Of a stretch of DNA of 10,960 bases, positions 1 through 6,161 are shown piece after piece. This DNA is from Parcubacteria group bacterium GW2011_GWA2_45_30 (GTDB lineage: Bacteria > Patescibacteriota > Minisyncoccia > Sungbacterales > HO2-52-23): assembly GCA_001001625.1 (NCBI GenBank), contig LCKU01000039.1, positions 1 to 10,960 on the forward strand. Direction: 5' to 3'. The translations under genes and the position numbers were made by a program. Under the pieces are notes generated by a model. The model did not search any database. It saw only the letters and a program-made list of their open reading frames with translations, and was not told the DNA's origin. Numbering within the stretch: the first letter of the stretch is position 1; every line of letters starts with the position of its first letter.

Positions 1-425
1 ACCAGATACCGGATCATATTAAAGATGTAGGAGATGATATTATCAATAAAGTCATTGAATGCGCTCATAATATCGGGACATCCGATGTCCCAAAGTGTAA
101 CGAGCAGTGTACCGAGGCCTTTAAGATTATCCCCCAAGAGCTTGCCTTTTATCGTAAAATGAGTATTCCCTTACCCCGTTTATGCCCCAACTGCCGGCAT
201 TATCAGAGAATCAAACAAAGAAACCCCTTGAAACTGTGGCATAGGAAGTGCATGTGCGGAGGAGCGCAAGGTAATCCTTCGACAGGCTCAGGACATTCCT
301 ATCGGAATGCCGCCACTCATATCCATGGCGAGCATCCCTGCCCCAATGAGTTTGAGACAAGTTACGCGCCAAAAAGGCCGGAGATAGTGTATTGCGAAGC
401 GTGCTACAATTCTGAAGTTGTATAA
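1..425 (+). CDS. Zinc-ribbon domain protein, 3' end only
   Basis: The reading frame is open from base 3, so the gene begins upstream of the window; the ATG at 159 is internal. About 140 residues are visible and they are rich in cysteine. An early pair (KCNEQC) is followed by QELAFYRKM, then RLCPNC, then QRNPLKLWHRKCMC, then CPNEFETSYAPKRPEIVYC and the end CYNSEVV. This CxxC/CxC spacing is that of tandem zinc ribbons, and the whole pattern is typical of a family of unknown function that is widespread in Patescibacteria. A binding or structural zinc role is inferred; no enzyme motif is seen. The stretch NPSTGSGHS lies between the CMC knuckle and the HIHGEHPC segment and looks like an in-frame repeat insertion. 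The stop at 423-425 overlaps an ATG at 425. Confidence 0.8.
   Translation, partial: QIPDHIKDVGDDIINKVIECAHNIGTSDVPKCNEQCTEAFKIIPQELAFYRKMSIPLPRLCPNCRHYQRIKQRNPLKLWHRKCMCGGAQGNPSTGSGHSYRNAATHIHGEHPCPNEFETSYAPKRPEIVYCEACYNSEVV
275..309. repeat. In-frame short palindromic repeat inside the zinc-ribbon gene
   Basis: Bases 275-293 (TCCTTCGACAGGCTCAGGA) form an imperfect palindrome with TCCT/AGGA ends. It matches the kind of short dispersed repeat that gives peptides such as LSLSKD or PSTGSG in many environmental bacterial genomes. It is followed at once by a perfect 6-bp hairpin, CATTCC TATC GGAATG (294-309). It reads through in frame as NPSTGSGHS. Seen: the palindrome and the odd Gly/Ser peptide. 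From memory: the repeat type. Not tested: its copy number in this genome. Confidence 0.5.
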
Positions 426-439
426 TGAAAGCACGCGGA

Positions 440-549
440 GTCCCGTACCAATTTGGAGAAATACCCGGATTAACGTCTGACGGAGCCGTAGGCGACACCG
501 CGGAAAACCCCACATATTGCACGGAGTTAAAATGAAATTGGTGTGGGAT
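440..549. mobile_element. Small inverted-repeat (MITE-like) element, no coding gene
   Basis: Bases 440-454 (GTCCCGTACCAATTT) pair with 535-549 (AAATTGGTGTGGGAT) over 15 positions, three of them G-T wobbles. The roughly 80 bases between contain further short inverted segments, for example TTAAC at 470-474 with GTTAA at 526-530. A 36-codon ORF (425-535) spans most of it but is not convincing as a gene. The element sits directly after the zinc-ribbon gene and is followed by a second copy of that gene's last codons. A miniature mobile element or repeated structural unit is the most likely reading. A structured RNA or a complex terminator is the alternative. Confidence 0.45.
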
Positions 550-579
550 GAACAATGCTATAATGCGGAAGTTGTATAA
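550..579 (+). pseudogene. Duplicate 3' end of a zinc-ribbon gene (EQCYNAEVV stop)
   Basis: Bases 550-579 read E Q C Y N A E V V stop in frame 1. This matches the end of the upstream gene, E A C Y N S E V V stop (396-425), at 24 of 30 bases, and at 21 of 24 over the last eight codons. The frame has a stop at 478-480, so this is a stranded gene end and not a gene. The preceding codons KLVWD come from the right arm of the 440-549 element. The differences (A to Q, S to A) suggest it came from a diverged homologue instead of a recent tandem duplication. Confidence 0.6.
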
Positions 580-591
580 ATAAAAACAGTT

Positions 592-629
592 ACCTTATGC
601 TTACTAGCGACCGCTGGTAAGCATAAGGT
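592..629. other. Strong 17-bp stem-loop between zinc-ribbon gene and ftsK
   Basis: Bases 592-608 (ACCTTATGCTTACTAGC) pair with 613-629 at every position, with one T-G wobble (605/616), around the four-base loop GACC. No T-run follows on the plus strand (ATAGG follows), so it is not a textbook intrinsic terminator. It could still stop transcription, block 3' exonucleases or act as a DNA cruciform. It lies about 80 bases before ftsK. Confidence 0.6.
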
Positions 630-707
630 TATAGGATATCGTATAAAAATAAAAGTGGATGGCTTTCTTCTTGTAAAGAGAGCAGTTTTTGTTACTATAA
701 GAGGTAT

Positions 708-2945
708 ATGGCTTATAAAAATAAGCGGAAAAATGGGCGGGATACGGATGGACGTAAGCCGGAAGCTGGAAGCCGTAAGCTGGATTTTGCGCGAGCTTGG
801 CATGCGGATCTGCATCCGGAAACCAAAAAAAGCATTGCGGCGGTATTTTTTTTCATTATCGCGGTTATTTTTGCTTTAAGTTACATTGGCAAAGGCGGGG
901 CAGTGGGCGGAGCGTTGTATCGCGTGCTTTATTTTCTTATTGGTTCCGGTTATTTTTTTGCGCCCTTGAGCATGCTTTTAATCGGATTTTCTTTAATCCG
1001 GACGCGGCATGAGCGCATTTTTGGCGCAACCGTTGCCGGGGGATTTATATTCCTGGTTTCCATCCTTTCACTTTTTGAAATTTTATTCAGCGATCACTCT
1101 GGAGGATTTATCGGGCGCGCAGCTGGCGGCACGCTTTTTCGCTTATTTGATTTTTGGGCAAGTTTGATTATAAGCATCGGAATCTTGGCAATTTCATTCT
1201 TGCTGACTTTTAATATTCCGATTTGGCGCAGGAAAGAAGAAATTGAAGAAGAAGAGGAAGATGACAAAAAAATAGATGGTTCGACTTCGCTTACCATAAA
1301 TTCCGAGGGTCTGGTGGCAACCCTAAAAGAAGCGCTTAAAGAAATTCGGGGAGGGGGAGAGGCCTCGGAAATTCGCCAAGCCATTCCGGATGCGCCGTCT
1401 AAAACCACCATAACCGAAGAACGGCATGATGGAGAAAATCAGACATCGCATCCATTGGCCGATTCCCGCAAAGATGAAGCACTCATCCCGCTTCGCAAAA
1501 TTGCCAAAAAATTTAATTATAAAAAACCGCCGGTGGAACTTTTGCAGGGGGATCGCGGCACCCCCTCATCGGGCGACATAAAAGCCAATGCCAACATCAT
1601 CAAACGGACTCTGGAAAATTTTGGGATTGACGTGGAAATGGGTGAAGTATCGGTGGGGCCTACGGTTACGCAATACACGCTTCGTCCGGCCGAGGGTGTA
1701 AAACTTGCGCGGATCATTGCGCTGCATAATGACTTGTCGCTGGCTCTGGCCGCGCATCCTATAAGAATTGAAGCCCCGATTCCCGGCAGATCGCTCGTAG
1801 GAATTGAAGTGCCGAATCGTTCTATTGCCTTGGTGGGATTGAAAGCGCTTCTGGAGCATAAAATTTTTCAGGATTTGACTCAGCCCCTGCTGTTGGCCAT
1901 AGGCCGCGATGTGTCTGGTGGCCCGGTATTTGCCGATTTGTCCAAAATGCCGCATCTTTTGATTGCCGGCGCAACCGGAGCAGGCAAATCAGTTTGCATC
2001 CATACGATTTTGGCCTCATTTCTTTATCGCAATCCGCCCGAGATTTTGCGATTTATCCTGGTGGATCCCAAGCGGGTTGAACTTTCCATTTATAATGATA
2101 TTCCGCATCTTTTAACTCCGGTTATCACTGATCCGAAAAAAACCATACAAGCCTTGCGTTGGGCAACCAAAGAAATGGACCGAAGGTATGAGTTGCTTTC
2201 GCAAAGCCATACGCGGGATATTGCGAGTTACAACGCCGCGATTGCCAAACTGCTGGACGAGGAATTATTGCCGTATCTGGTAATAATCATTGATGAACTC
2301 GCGGATTTAATGGCAACTTTTCCGCGTGAAGTTGAATCATCTATTATCCGTTTGGCGCAGATGGCCCGGGCCGTGGGGATACATTTGATTGTCTCCACCC
2401 AGCGTCCGTCGGTTGAAGTAATCACCGGCCTTATTAAAGCCAATATTACCTCGCGGATTGCTTTTCAGGTCGCTTCCCAAGTTGATTCGCGCACTATTTT
2501 AGACATGTCCGGCGCGGAAAAACTTTTGGGAAACGGCGATATGCTGTTTTTGGCAGGCGATACGGCTAAACCCCGCCGGATTCAAGGGGCGTTTGTTTCC
2601 GAGCCGGAAGTCAAAAAAATAGTCGGATTTTTACGGGAAGAAATGGAAGCGCCCGAATATGACGAGGGTATTTTGGAGACAAGAATGGAGGAAGCGGATA
2701 AGACGCAAGATAATTTCGGAGATGATGACCCGTTGTATGAGGAAGCCAGGGGATTGGTGCTGGAGGCGGGCAAGGCCTCGGCTTCATATTTGCAAAGGCG
2801 CTTGCGTGTCGGATATGCGCGCGCGGCGCGGCTTCTGGATATAATGGAATCGCGCGGCGTAGTTGGGCCGGCAGACGGAGCCAAACCCAGAGAAGTGTTT
2901 GGGAAAAATTCTGGTAGCGACGAAGAGGAAATATTAGAAGCGTAA
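708..2945 (+). CDS. ftsK: DNA translocase FtsK/SpoIIIE
   Basis: This 745-residue membrane-anchored ATPase pumps chromosomal DNA through the closing septum. Four hydrophobic segments lie at about residues 43-60, 75-97, 105-126 and 150-170. An acidic, low-complexity linker follows at about 175-250 (EIEEEEEDDKK). The beta/alpha motor comes next, with Walker A GATGAGKS at 421-428, LVDPKRVELS at 451-460 and Walker B VIIIDELADLM at 524-534. STQRPSVEVITGLIKANI lies at 563-580. A winged-helix gamma domain at about 672-731 (SYLQRRLRVGYARAARLLD) would read the orienting DNA sites. The ATG at 708 has AAGAGG three bases before it, which is unusually close. The linker is short compared with E. coli FtsK. 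The RodZ-like gene follows after 10 bases, so the two are probably co-transcribed. Confidence 0.97.
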   Translation: MAYKNKRKNGRDTDGRKPEAGSRKLDFARAWHADLHPETKKSIAAVFFFIIAVIFALSYIGKGGAVGGALYRVLYFLIGSGYFFAPLSMLLIGFSLIRTRHERIFGATVAGGFIFLVSILSLFEILFSDHSGGFIGRAAGGTLFRLFDFWASLIISIGILAISFLLTFNIPIWRRKEEIEEEEEDDKKIDGSTSLTINSEGLVATLKEALKEIRGGGEASEIRQAIPDAPSKTTITEERHDGENQTSHPLADSRKDEALIPLRKIAKKFNYKKPPVELLQGDRGTPSSGDIKANANIIKRTLENFGIDVEMGEVSVGPTVTQYTLRPAEGVKLARIIALHNDLSLALAAHPIRIEAPIPGRSLVGIEVPNRSIALVGLKALLEHKIFQDLTQPLLLAIGRDVSGGPVFADLSKMPHLLIAGATGAGKSVCIHTILASFLYRNPPEILRFILVDPKRVELSIYNDIPHLLTPVITDPKKTIQALRWATKEMDRRYELLSQSHTRDIASYNAAIAKLLDEELLPYLVIIIDELADLMATFPREVESSIIRLAQMARAVGIHLIVSTQRPSVEVITGLIKANITSRIAFQVASQVDSRTILDMSGAEKLLGNGDMLFLAGDTAKPRRIQGAFVSEPEVKKIVGFLREEMEAPEYDEGILETRMEEADKTQDNFGDDDPLYEEARGLVLEAGKASASYLQRRLRVGYARAARLLDIMESRGVVGPADGAKPREVFGKNSGSDEEEILEA

Positions 2946-2955
2946 TTTTTTTGTT

Positions 2956-3618
2956 ATGCCTTCTTTTATCAAATCTGAATCATTGGGTACGCGCCTTGGA
3001 GCGCTGCGCGAATCAGAAAAACTGACGCGCGAACAGGTTGCGCGGGAGATAGGCGCGCCGCCATTACTCATTCGGGCACTTGAGGAAGATGATTATGCCG
3101 CTTTACCGGCGCAGATTTATGCCATGGGTTATTGCAAAAAATACCTTAATTTTTTGCAAGTGGAGGATGAGGAAAAAGAGGCCATTTTGAGTGAACTAAG
3201 GGCCGAGTTGGAAGTGAGTGTGATAAATAAAACAAGTAATCTTGCGCCTTTGCAGGAGCGAAACTCCGCGTCTAAATACTTGCGTCCGTTTAAAATTCCG
3301 GCTTTACTCGGGGCCTTGGCCGCGCTGATTTTTTTAGGATATGTTGCGGCGCGCCTCGGAAATTTTTTGGGGAAACCAGAATTGTCAATCACCGAGCCGG
3401 TGCGGGAAACAACGGTAAATGTCCCCTTTACGTTTTTGCGGGGAAAAGTTGAGAAAGAAAGCCATTTGACAGTAAATGGACGCGAGATTACAATTGATCA
3501 ATACGGAAATTTTGATGCCCGGTTTGAGCTGGCAACCGGTCTAAATATTCTTGAGTTTTGGGTGGAGGACAGGTTTGGAAAAATAAACAAAGAGGTGAGG
3601 TATGTATTGGTAAAATAA
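2956..3618 (+). CDS. RodZ-like helix-turn-helix membrane protein
   Basis: This 220-residue protein has three parts. Residues 8-85 are a Cro/C1-type helix-turn-helix of the RodZ class (LGTRLGALRESEKLTREQVA, then ALEEDDYAALPAQIYAMGY). Residues 113-131 form one membrane helix. Residues 141-220 form a beta-rich extracytoplasmic domain (VNGREITIDQYGNFDARFEL) like a small Ig/sandwich fold. RodZ links MreB filaments to the membrane and helps set cell shape; that role is inferred from the architecture. No Shine-Dalgarno precedes the ATG (the context is TTTTTTTGTT), and the gene starts 10 bases after ftsK. The C-terminal domain is not closely like that of E. coli RodZ, so orthology is likely but not certain. 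Confidence 0.8.
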   Translation: MPSFIKSESLGTRLGALRESEKLTREQVAREIGAPPLLIRALEEDDYAALPAQIYAMGYCKKYLNFLQVEDEEKEAILSELRAELEVSVINKTSNLAPLQERNSASKYLRPFKIPALLGALAALIFLGYVAARLGNFLGKPELSITEPVRETTVNVPFTFLRGKVEKESHLTVNGREITIDQYGNFDARFELATGLNILEFWVEDRFGKINKEVRYVLVK

Positions 3619-3625
3619 TTCTTTG

Positions 3626-3729
3626 CCTACGAAAGTACGAAATTTGTACGAAAATACGAACAATTAAGACGGGGTTAAAACAGATGTAACAATTTTTCGT
3701 ATTTTCGTAATTGTTCGTAATTTCGTAGG
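3626..3729 (+). promoter_or_regulatory. Long TACGAA-repeat hairpin masking the recA ribosome site
   Basis: The left arm 3626-3665 and right arm 3691-3729 pair at about 34 positions, with a few mismatches and one bulge, around a 25-base loop. The left arm carries four TACGAA units (from 3628, 3636, 3647 and 3655) and the right arm carries their complements. The base of the stem, CCT at 3626-3628, pairs with AGG at 3727-3729. That AGG is part of AGGAAG (3727-3732), the likely recA Shine-Dalgarno, seven bases before the ATG at 3740. The fold is seen directly. Control of recA translation, termination after the RodZ-like gene, or an SOS-like operator array are possible functions and are inference. 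Confidence 0.6.
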
Positions 3730-3739
3730 AAGTAAATAT

Positions 3740-4722
3740 ATGAAGGAAGAAAAACTGGATAAAATAAAATTATTGGAGTCCGCAGTCAAAGAAATTCAGG
3801 ATAAATATGGTGAGGGGTCTATTATGAAATTGGGCGAGGCCAAGCGGGTGAAGTTTTTGGTCCAGAGTCGGGTGGTAAAACCACCTTAGCGCTGCATATC
3901 ATACGCGAGGCACAAAGAAAGGGGGGGTTGGCCGCATTTATTGACGCGGAACACGCGCTTGACCCCGAATACGCCAAAAAATTAGGTGTTCAAATCAATG
4001 ATCTTTTAATTTCCCAGCCGGACACTGGAGAGCAAGCGTTGGATATCGTAGAGTCCTTGGTGCGCGCCAACGCCGTGGATGTGATTGTTGTTGATTCAGT
4101 AGCCGCGCTTACTCCAAAAGCTGAAATTGAAGGAGAAATGGGTCAACAGCACATGGGGTTGCAGGCGCGTTTAATGTCGCATGCTCTGCGAAAGCTTACC
4201 GCAATTGTAGGCAAATCTAAGACCGTGATTATTTTTATCAATCAGATCCGGATGCAAATCGGCATTATGTGGGGAAATCCGGAAACCACGCCTGGAGGCA
4301 AGGCGCTGAAATTTTACTCATCCGTCCGGATTGACATCCGGCGCGCGGCGCAGATTAAAAAAGGCGAGGAGATTGTGGGAAACCGGGTTAAGGCCAAAGT
4401 AGTTAAAAATAAAGTTGCGCCGCCTTTTAAGGTAGCAGAGTTTGATCTTTTCTTCAATGAGGGCATATCGTATGAAGCGGAAATTTTAAATACCGCGCTA
4501 GCCAAGGATATAATTAAAAAATCCGGCGCCTCGTTTACTTATGGCACCGTGCGTTTGGGACACGGGTTTGACGCGGCCAAAAATTATCTGAAGGAAAATA
4601 CCAAGGTGAGGGATGAGATAATGAAGAAGATAAAGGAGACGGGAAAAGAGGAATTGTTTCCCCTGCCGCATTTTTTCACCATTTTTTATCCTCGCCTCCG
4701 CAAATTTCACAAAATTGTATAG
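3740..4722 (+). pseudogene. recA: RecA recombinase, internal deletion and frameshift
   Basis: RecA forms filaments on single-stranded DNA and drives strand exchange and the SOS response. The first 37 codons from ATG 3740 are normal (KEIQDKYGEGSIMKLGEAKRV), with AGGAAG seven bases upstream. The frame then fails: the reading frame changes at about 3850 and the first frame ends at TAG 3887. The second frame continues as EVFGPESGGKTTLALH, keeping Walker A (GPESGGKT), FIDAEHALDP, VIVVDSVAAL and the L2 loop region (GNPETTPGGKALKFYSSV). Compared with E. coli RecA, about 27 residues (ISTGSLSLDIALG...GRIV) are absent, so about 82 nt are missing. The TTG at 3928 is not a real start. The C-terminus runs 22 hydrophobic/basic residues past ETGKEE. 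A real mutation or an assembly error are both possible; the identity is certain. Confidence 0.93.
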
Positions 4723-4733
4723 TGCCTCGCCAG

Positions 4734-4767
4734 TTCTTCCCATTATTGGAAGGGAAGAAAGTTTTTT
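4734..4767 (+). terminator. Intrinsic terminator after recA
   Basis: TTCTTCCC (4734-4741) pairs with GGGAAGAA (4752-4759) around a 10-base loop, and TTTTTT follows at 4762-4767. It lies 12 bases after the recA stop and before the promoter of the next gene. Confidence 0.75.
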
Positions 4768-4795
4768 GAATGCAGCGCATTTCGCGCTTTTTTAT

Positions 4796-4824
4796 TTGAC
4801 AATATGTGACTGGTATAGTATCAT
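4796..4824 (+). promoter_or_regulatory. Sigma-70-type promoter for the 4861 gene
   Basis: A perfect TTGACA (4796-4801) is followed, after exactly 17 bases, by TATCAT (4819-4824). The start would fall near 4831, giving a leader of about 30 bases that contains GGAGGAG (4853-4859) next to the ATG at 4861. This is the best promoter match in the window. Confidence 0.7.
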
Positions 4825-4860
4825 ACTTACAGTACTCAAATTCAATCAAATTGGAGGAGT

Positions 4861-5268
4861 ATGGCATTTTCTGATATACTTTTGTGGGCAGTGGTTGTGG
4901 CAGTTTATCTGCATGTTGGACATTGGGTAGCAGAGCTTTCGCGAAGAGTTTACTCAAAATGGGGGCTCTCTACTCGTTCATTTGAAACCAGCATGTTCGT
5001 GCGGGTATTGCTATTTCCTGTTAGTGCGGCCGATAGTATGGAAAAAGAAAGTCCTAGCCCGAGTGACGTTTTTCTGGCCAACTGGTTCAACGGAACAAGG
5101 AAAAAGCAGGTTATATACAAACTTTGGACCATGTTTACATATTCAGCGCGTCTTGGTGTGAATGTGGGTACTATTTTAGTGCTTTATCTCATTCTTCCCT
5201 TGGTGGTGATTGCGGTGGCATATGTAGTGGATACTTTGTGTAGTTTGTATTCCGCAGTTTTTAGTTGA
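4861..5268 (+). CDS. Unrecognised small membrane protein with two hydrophobic segments
   Basis: This 135-residue protein is not recognised. Residues 4-20 (SDILLWAVVVAVYLHVG) and 105-128 (VGTILVLYLILPLVVIAVAY) look like membrane helices. Between them is a polar middle with several charged residues (MEKESPSPSD, FNGTRKKQ). No catalytic motif, cysteine pair or signal-peptidase site is evident. Start choice: ATG 4861 has a strong GGAGGAG 3 bases away and a near-perfect promoter 37-65 bases upstream. It is a single-gene unit, bounded by terminators at 4734 and 5322, set between recA and the rpsF operon. Its codon use is poorer in GCG/GCC than that of its neighbours. Both points fit an acquired gene. 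Expression looks deliberate; function is unknown. Confidence 0.7.
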   Translation: MAFSDILLWAVVVAVYLHVGHWVAELSRRVYSKWGLSTRSFETSMFVRVLLFPVSAADSMEKESPSPSDVFLANWFNGTRKKQVIYKLWTMFTYSARLGVNVGTILVLYLILPLVVIAVAYVVDTLCSLYSAVFS

Positions 5269-5321
5269 ATCGAAAAAGACTTAGTAAAAAAGCCGGGCAG
5301 ACGCTTATCTAGATAACCAAA

Positions 5322-5345
5322 GCACCTCATAATTGAGGTGCGTTT
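5322..5345. terminator. Bidirectional terminator between converging genes
   Basis: GCACCTCA (5322-5329) pairs with TGAGGTGC (5334-5341) around the loop TAAT. On the plus strand GTTTT follows; on the minus strand TTTGGTT follows. It sits between the plus-strand membrane protein and the minus-strand rpsR and can serve both. A 12-bp palindrome, TTATCTAGATAA (5305-5316), lies just left of it, and a second small hairpin, GACAC TCG GTGTC (5357-5369), lies just beyond the rpsR stop. Confidence 0.65.
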
Positions 5346-5374
5346 TATGAATGTTAGACACTCGGTGTCGCACA

Positions 5375-5590
5375 TTATCGCGTAGTAAACGGTAAAAGAG
5401 CCAGATAGCGGGCGCGTTTGACTGCCTCGGCCAAGCGGCGCTGGTGCTTGGCGCAAAGGCCGGATTTGCGGCGCGGATAAATTTTGGCCAGGCCGCTCAA
5501 AAAACGCCGCAGGGTTTCGGTGTCTTTGTAATCAATTACCGCGCGGCTGGTGGTGCAGAAATAACATTGTTTTTTTTCTTGCTGTAACAT
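5375..5590 (-). CDS. rpsR: Small ribosomal subunit protein bS18
   Basis: This 71-residue protein of the 30S platform binds 16S rRNA next to bS6. The family signature is clear: CYFCTTSRAVIDYKDTETLR near the N-terminus, then FLSGLAKIYPRRKSGLCAKH at about 30-49, then a basic helix (RRLAEAVKRARYLALLPFT). The length is normal. The N-terminal CxxC is kept, so this is the zinc-binding form. The ATG at 5590 follows the ssb stop by 22 bases without a clear Shine-Dalgarno. It is the last gene of the rpsF-ssb-rpsR operon, and the terminators at 5322-5369 lie downstream. Confidence 0.97.
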   Translation of the reverse strand: MLQQEKKQCYFCTTSRAVIDYKDTETLRRFLSGLAKIYPRRKSGLCAKHQRRLAEAVKRARYLALLPFTTR

Positions 5591-5612
5591 ACGCGAACAG
5601 CTCTGTTAGTGT

Positions 5613-6053
5613 TTAAAATGGAATATCTTTCACATTAATCTCTTCATCCTCTGCAATATCAATTATCGGAGTTGTTTCTTCGGGCGGCACGGCTTTGGGG
5701 GCCGCGGGTCCTCGTGCTTGATTTTGGGCCGGTTCAAAATTTTCATTTTCTATCCCTGCCCCCTCGTATCCTCCGCCGCCGGGCTTGGGTCCGAGTTGAA
5801 TTCGTTCGGCAATAATTTCCGTGCGCCAATGTTTCTGTCCCTGTTGATCCTGCCAGCTTCGGGTTTGCAAGCGCCCTTCTACCAGCACCGAACTGCCCTT
5901 TTTCAGATATTGATTCACGATCTCGGCTTGCCGGCCCCAGGCCACGATATTATGGAATTCGGCTTGCTTTTGTTTTTGTCCGGTGGAATCGGTATAGAAG
6001 CGATTGGTGGCAATGCTAAAAGAGCAGACCGCCTGACCCGAAGAGGTTTGGCG
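5613..6053 (-). pseudogene. ssb: Single-stranded DNA-binding protein, 5' end missing
   Basis: SSB coats single-stranded DNA during replication and repair. From the 6053 end the frame reads RQTSSGQAVCSFSIATNRF, then EFHNIVAWGRQAEIVNQYL and VLVEGRLQTRSWQDQQGQKH, which is most of the OB fold. A Gly/Pro-rich linker and the acidic tail ending KDIPF follow, the canonical partner-binding tip. About 17 first residues (the MNLNKVxLxGNLTRDPE part in relatives) are absent. Upstream the same frame stays open through a dispersed repeat to a stop at 6102-6104, with no ATG, GTG or TTG start. The GTG at 5945 is inside the OB fold (VAWGRQ) and is not a plausible start. The gene is therefore truncated, or uses a rare ATT (6087-6089), which I doubt. 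The operon position between rpsF and rpsR is standard. Confidence 0.88.
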
Positions 6054-6054
6054 A

Positions 6055-6136
6055 TTGCTTGGTTTTCTCCGCCCGTGGCGGAGAAAAATTTCGTCCGACC
6101 TTTAGCGAGGCCGCCGCAGGAGCGGCCGAGTCGTGT
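6055..6136 (-). repeat. 82-bp double-hairpin repeat, copy 1 (between rpsF and ssb)
   Basis: Read on the minus strand from 6136 to 6055, it begins ACACGACTCGGCC and ends ACCAAGCAA. It has the same length and order as bases 10400-10481, with no gap and about 59 of 82 identical. Hairpin A is GGCCGCTCCTGCGGCGGCC, a 6-7-bp stem. Hairpin B is TTTTCTCCGCC ACG GGCGGAGAAAA, an 11-bp stem. Compared with the other copy, stem A has a compensating pair change, and stem B has a different sequence but the same 25-base span. It abuts the first recognisable ssb codon (CGC, 6053-6051). Confidence 0.75.
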
Positions 6137-6161
6137 TTAAAATTGCAATGACCGAGCGAAT

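Noticed and set aside
425..535. 36-codon ORF (starts MKARGVPYQF) whose ATG overlaps the zinc-ribbon stop
   Set aside because: It has no ribosome site, it lies almost wholly inside the inverted-repeat unit 440-549, and its composition gives no domain. The repeat explains the sequence better, though translational coupling cannot be excluded.
642..700. Promoter for ftsK (TTGTAA 671-676 with TACTAT 693-698)
   Set aside because: Spacing is 16 and both boxes are weak in an AT-rich gap; the support is too thin to list as a feature.
3626..3729. CRISPR array made of TACGAA repeats
   Set aside because: The units are only 6-8 bases, lack spacer-length gaps, and are arranged as an inverted repeat. No cas gene is present.
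3928..4722. A separate RecA-like gene starting at TTG 3928
   Set aside because: Walker A (GPESGGKT) lies upstream in the same frame and the RecA N-terminus lies just before it in another frame. This is one broken recA.
5613..5945. A complete short SSB starting at GTG 5945
   Set aside because: This would start in the middle of the OB fold at VAWGRQ. Clear SSB sequence (RQTSSGQAVCSF, EFHNI) lies upstream in the same frame, so the GTG is an internal valine.
5718..6140. 140-residue plus-strand ORF over ssb and the repeat
   Set aside because: It is a shadow of ssb on the opposite strand; no motif, no ribosome site, and it runs through the palindromic repeat.
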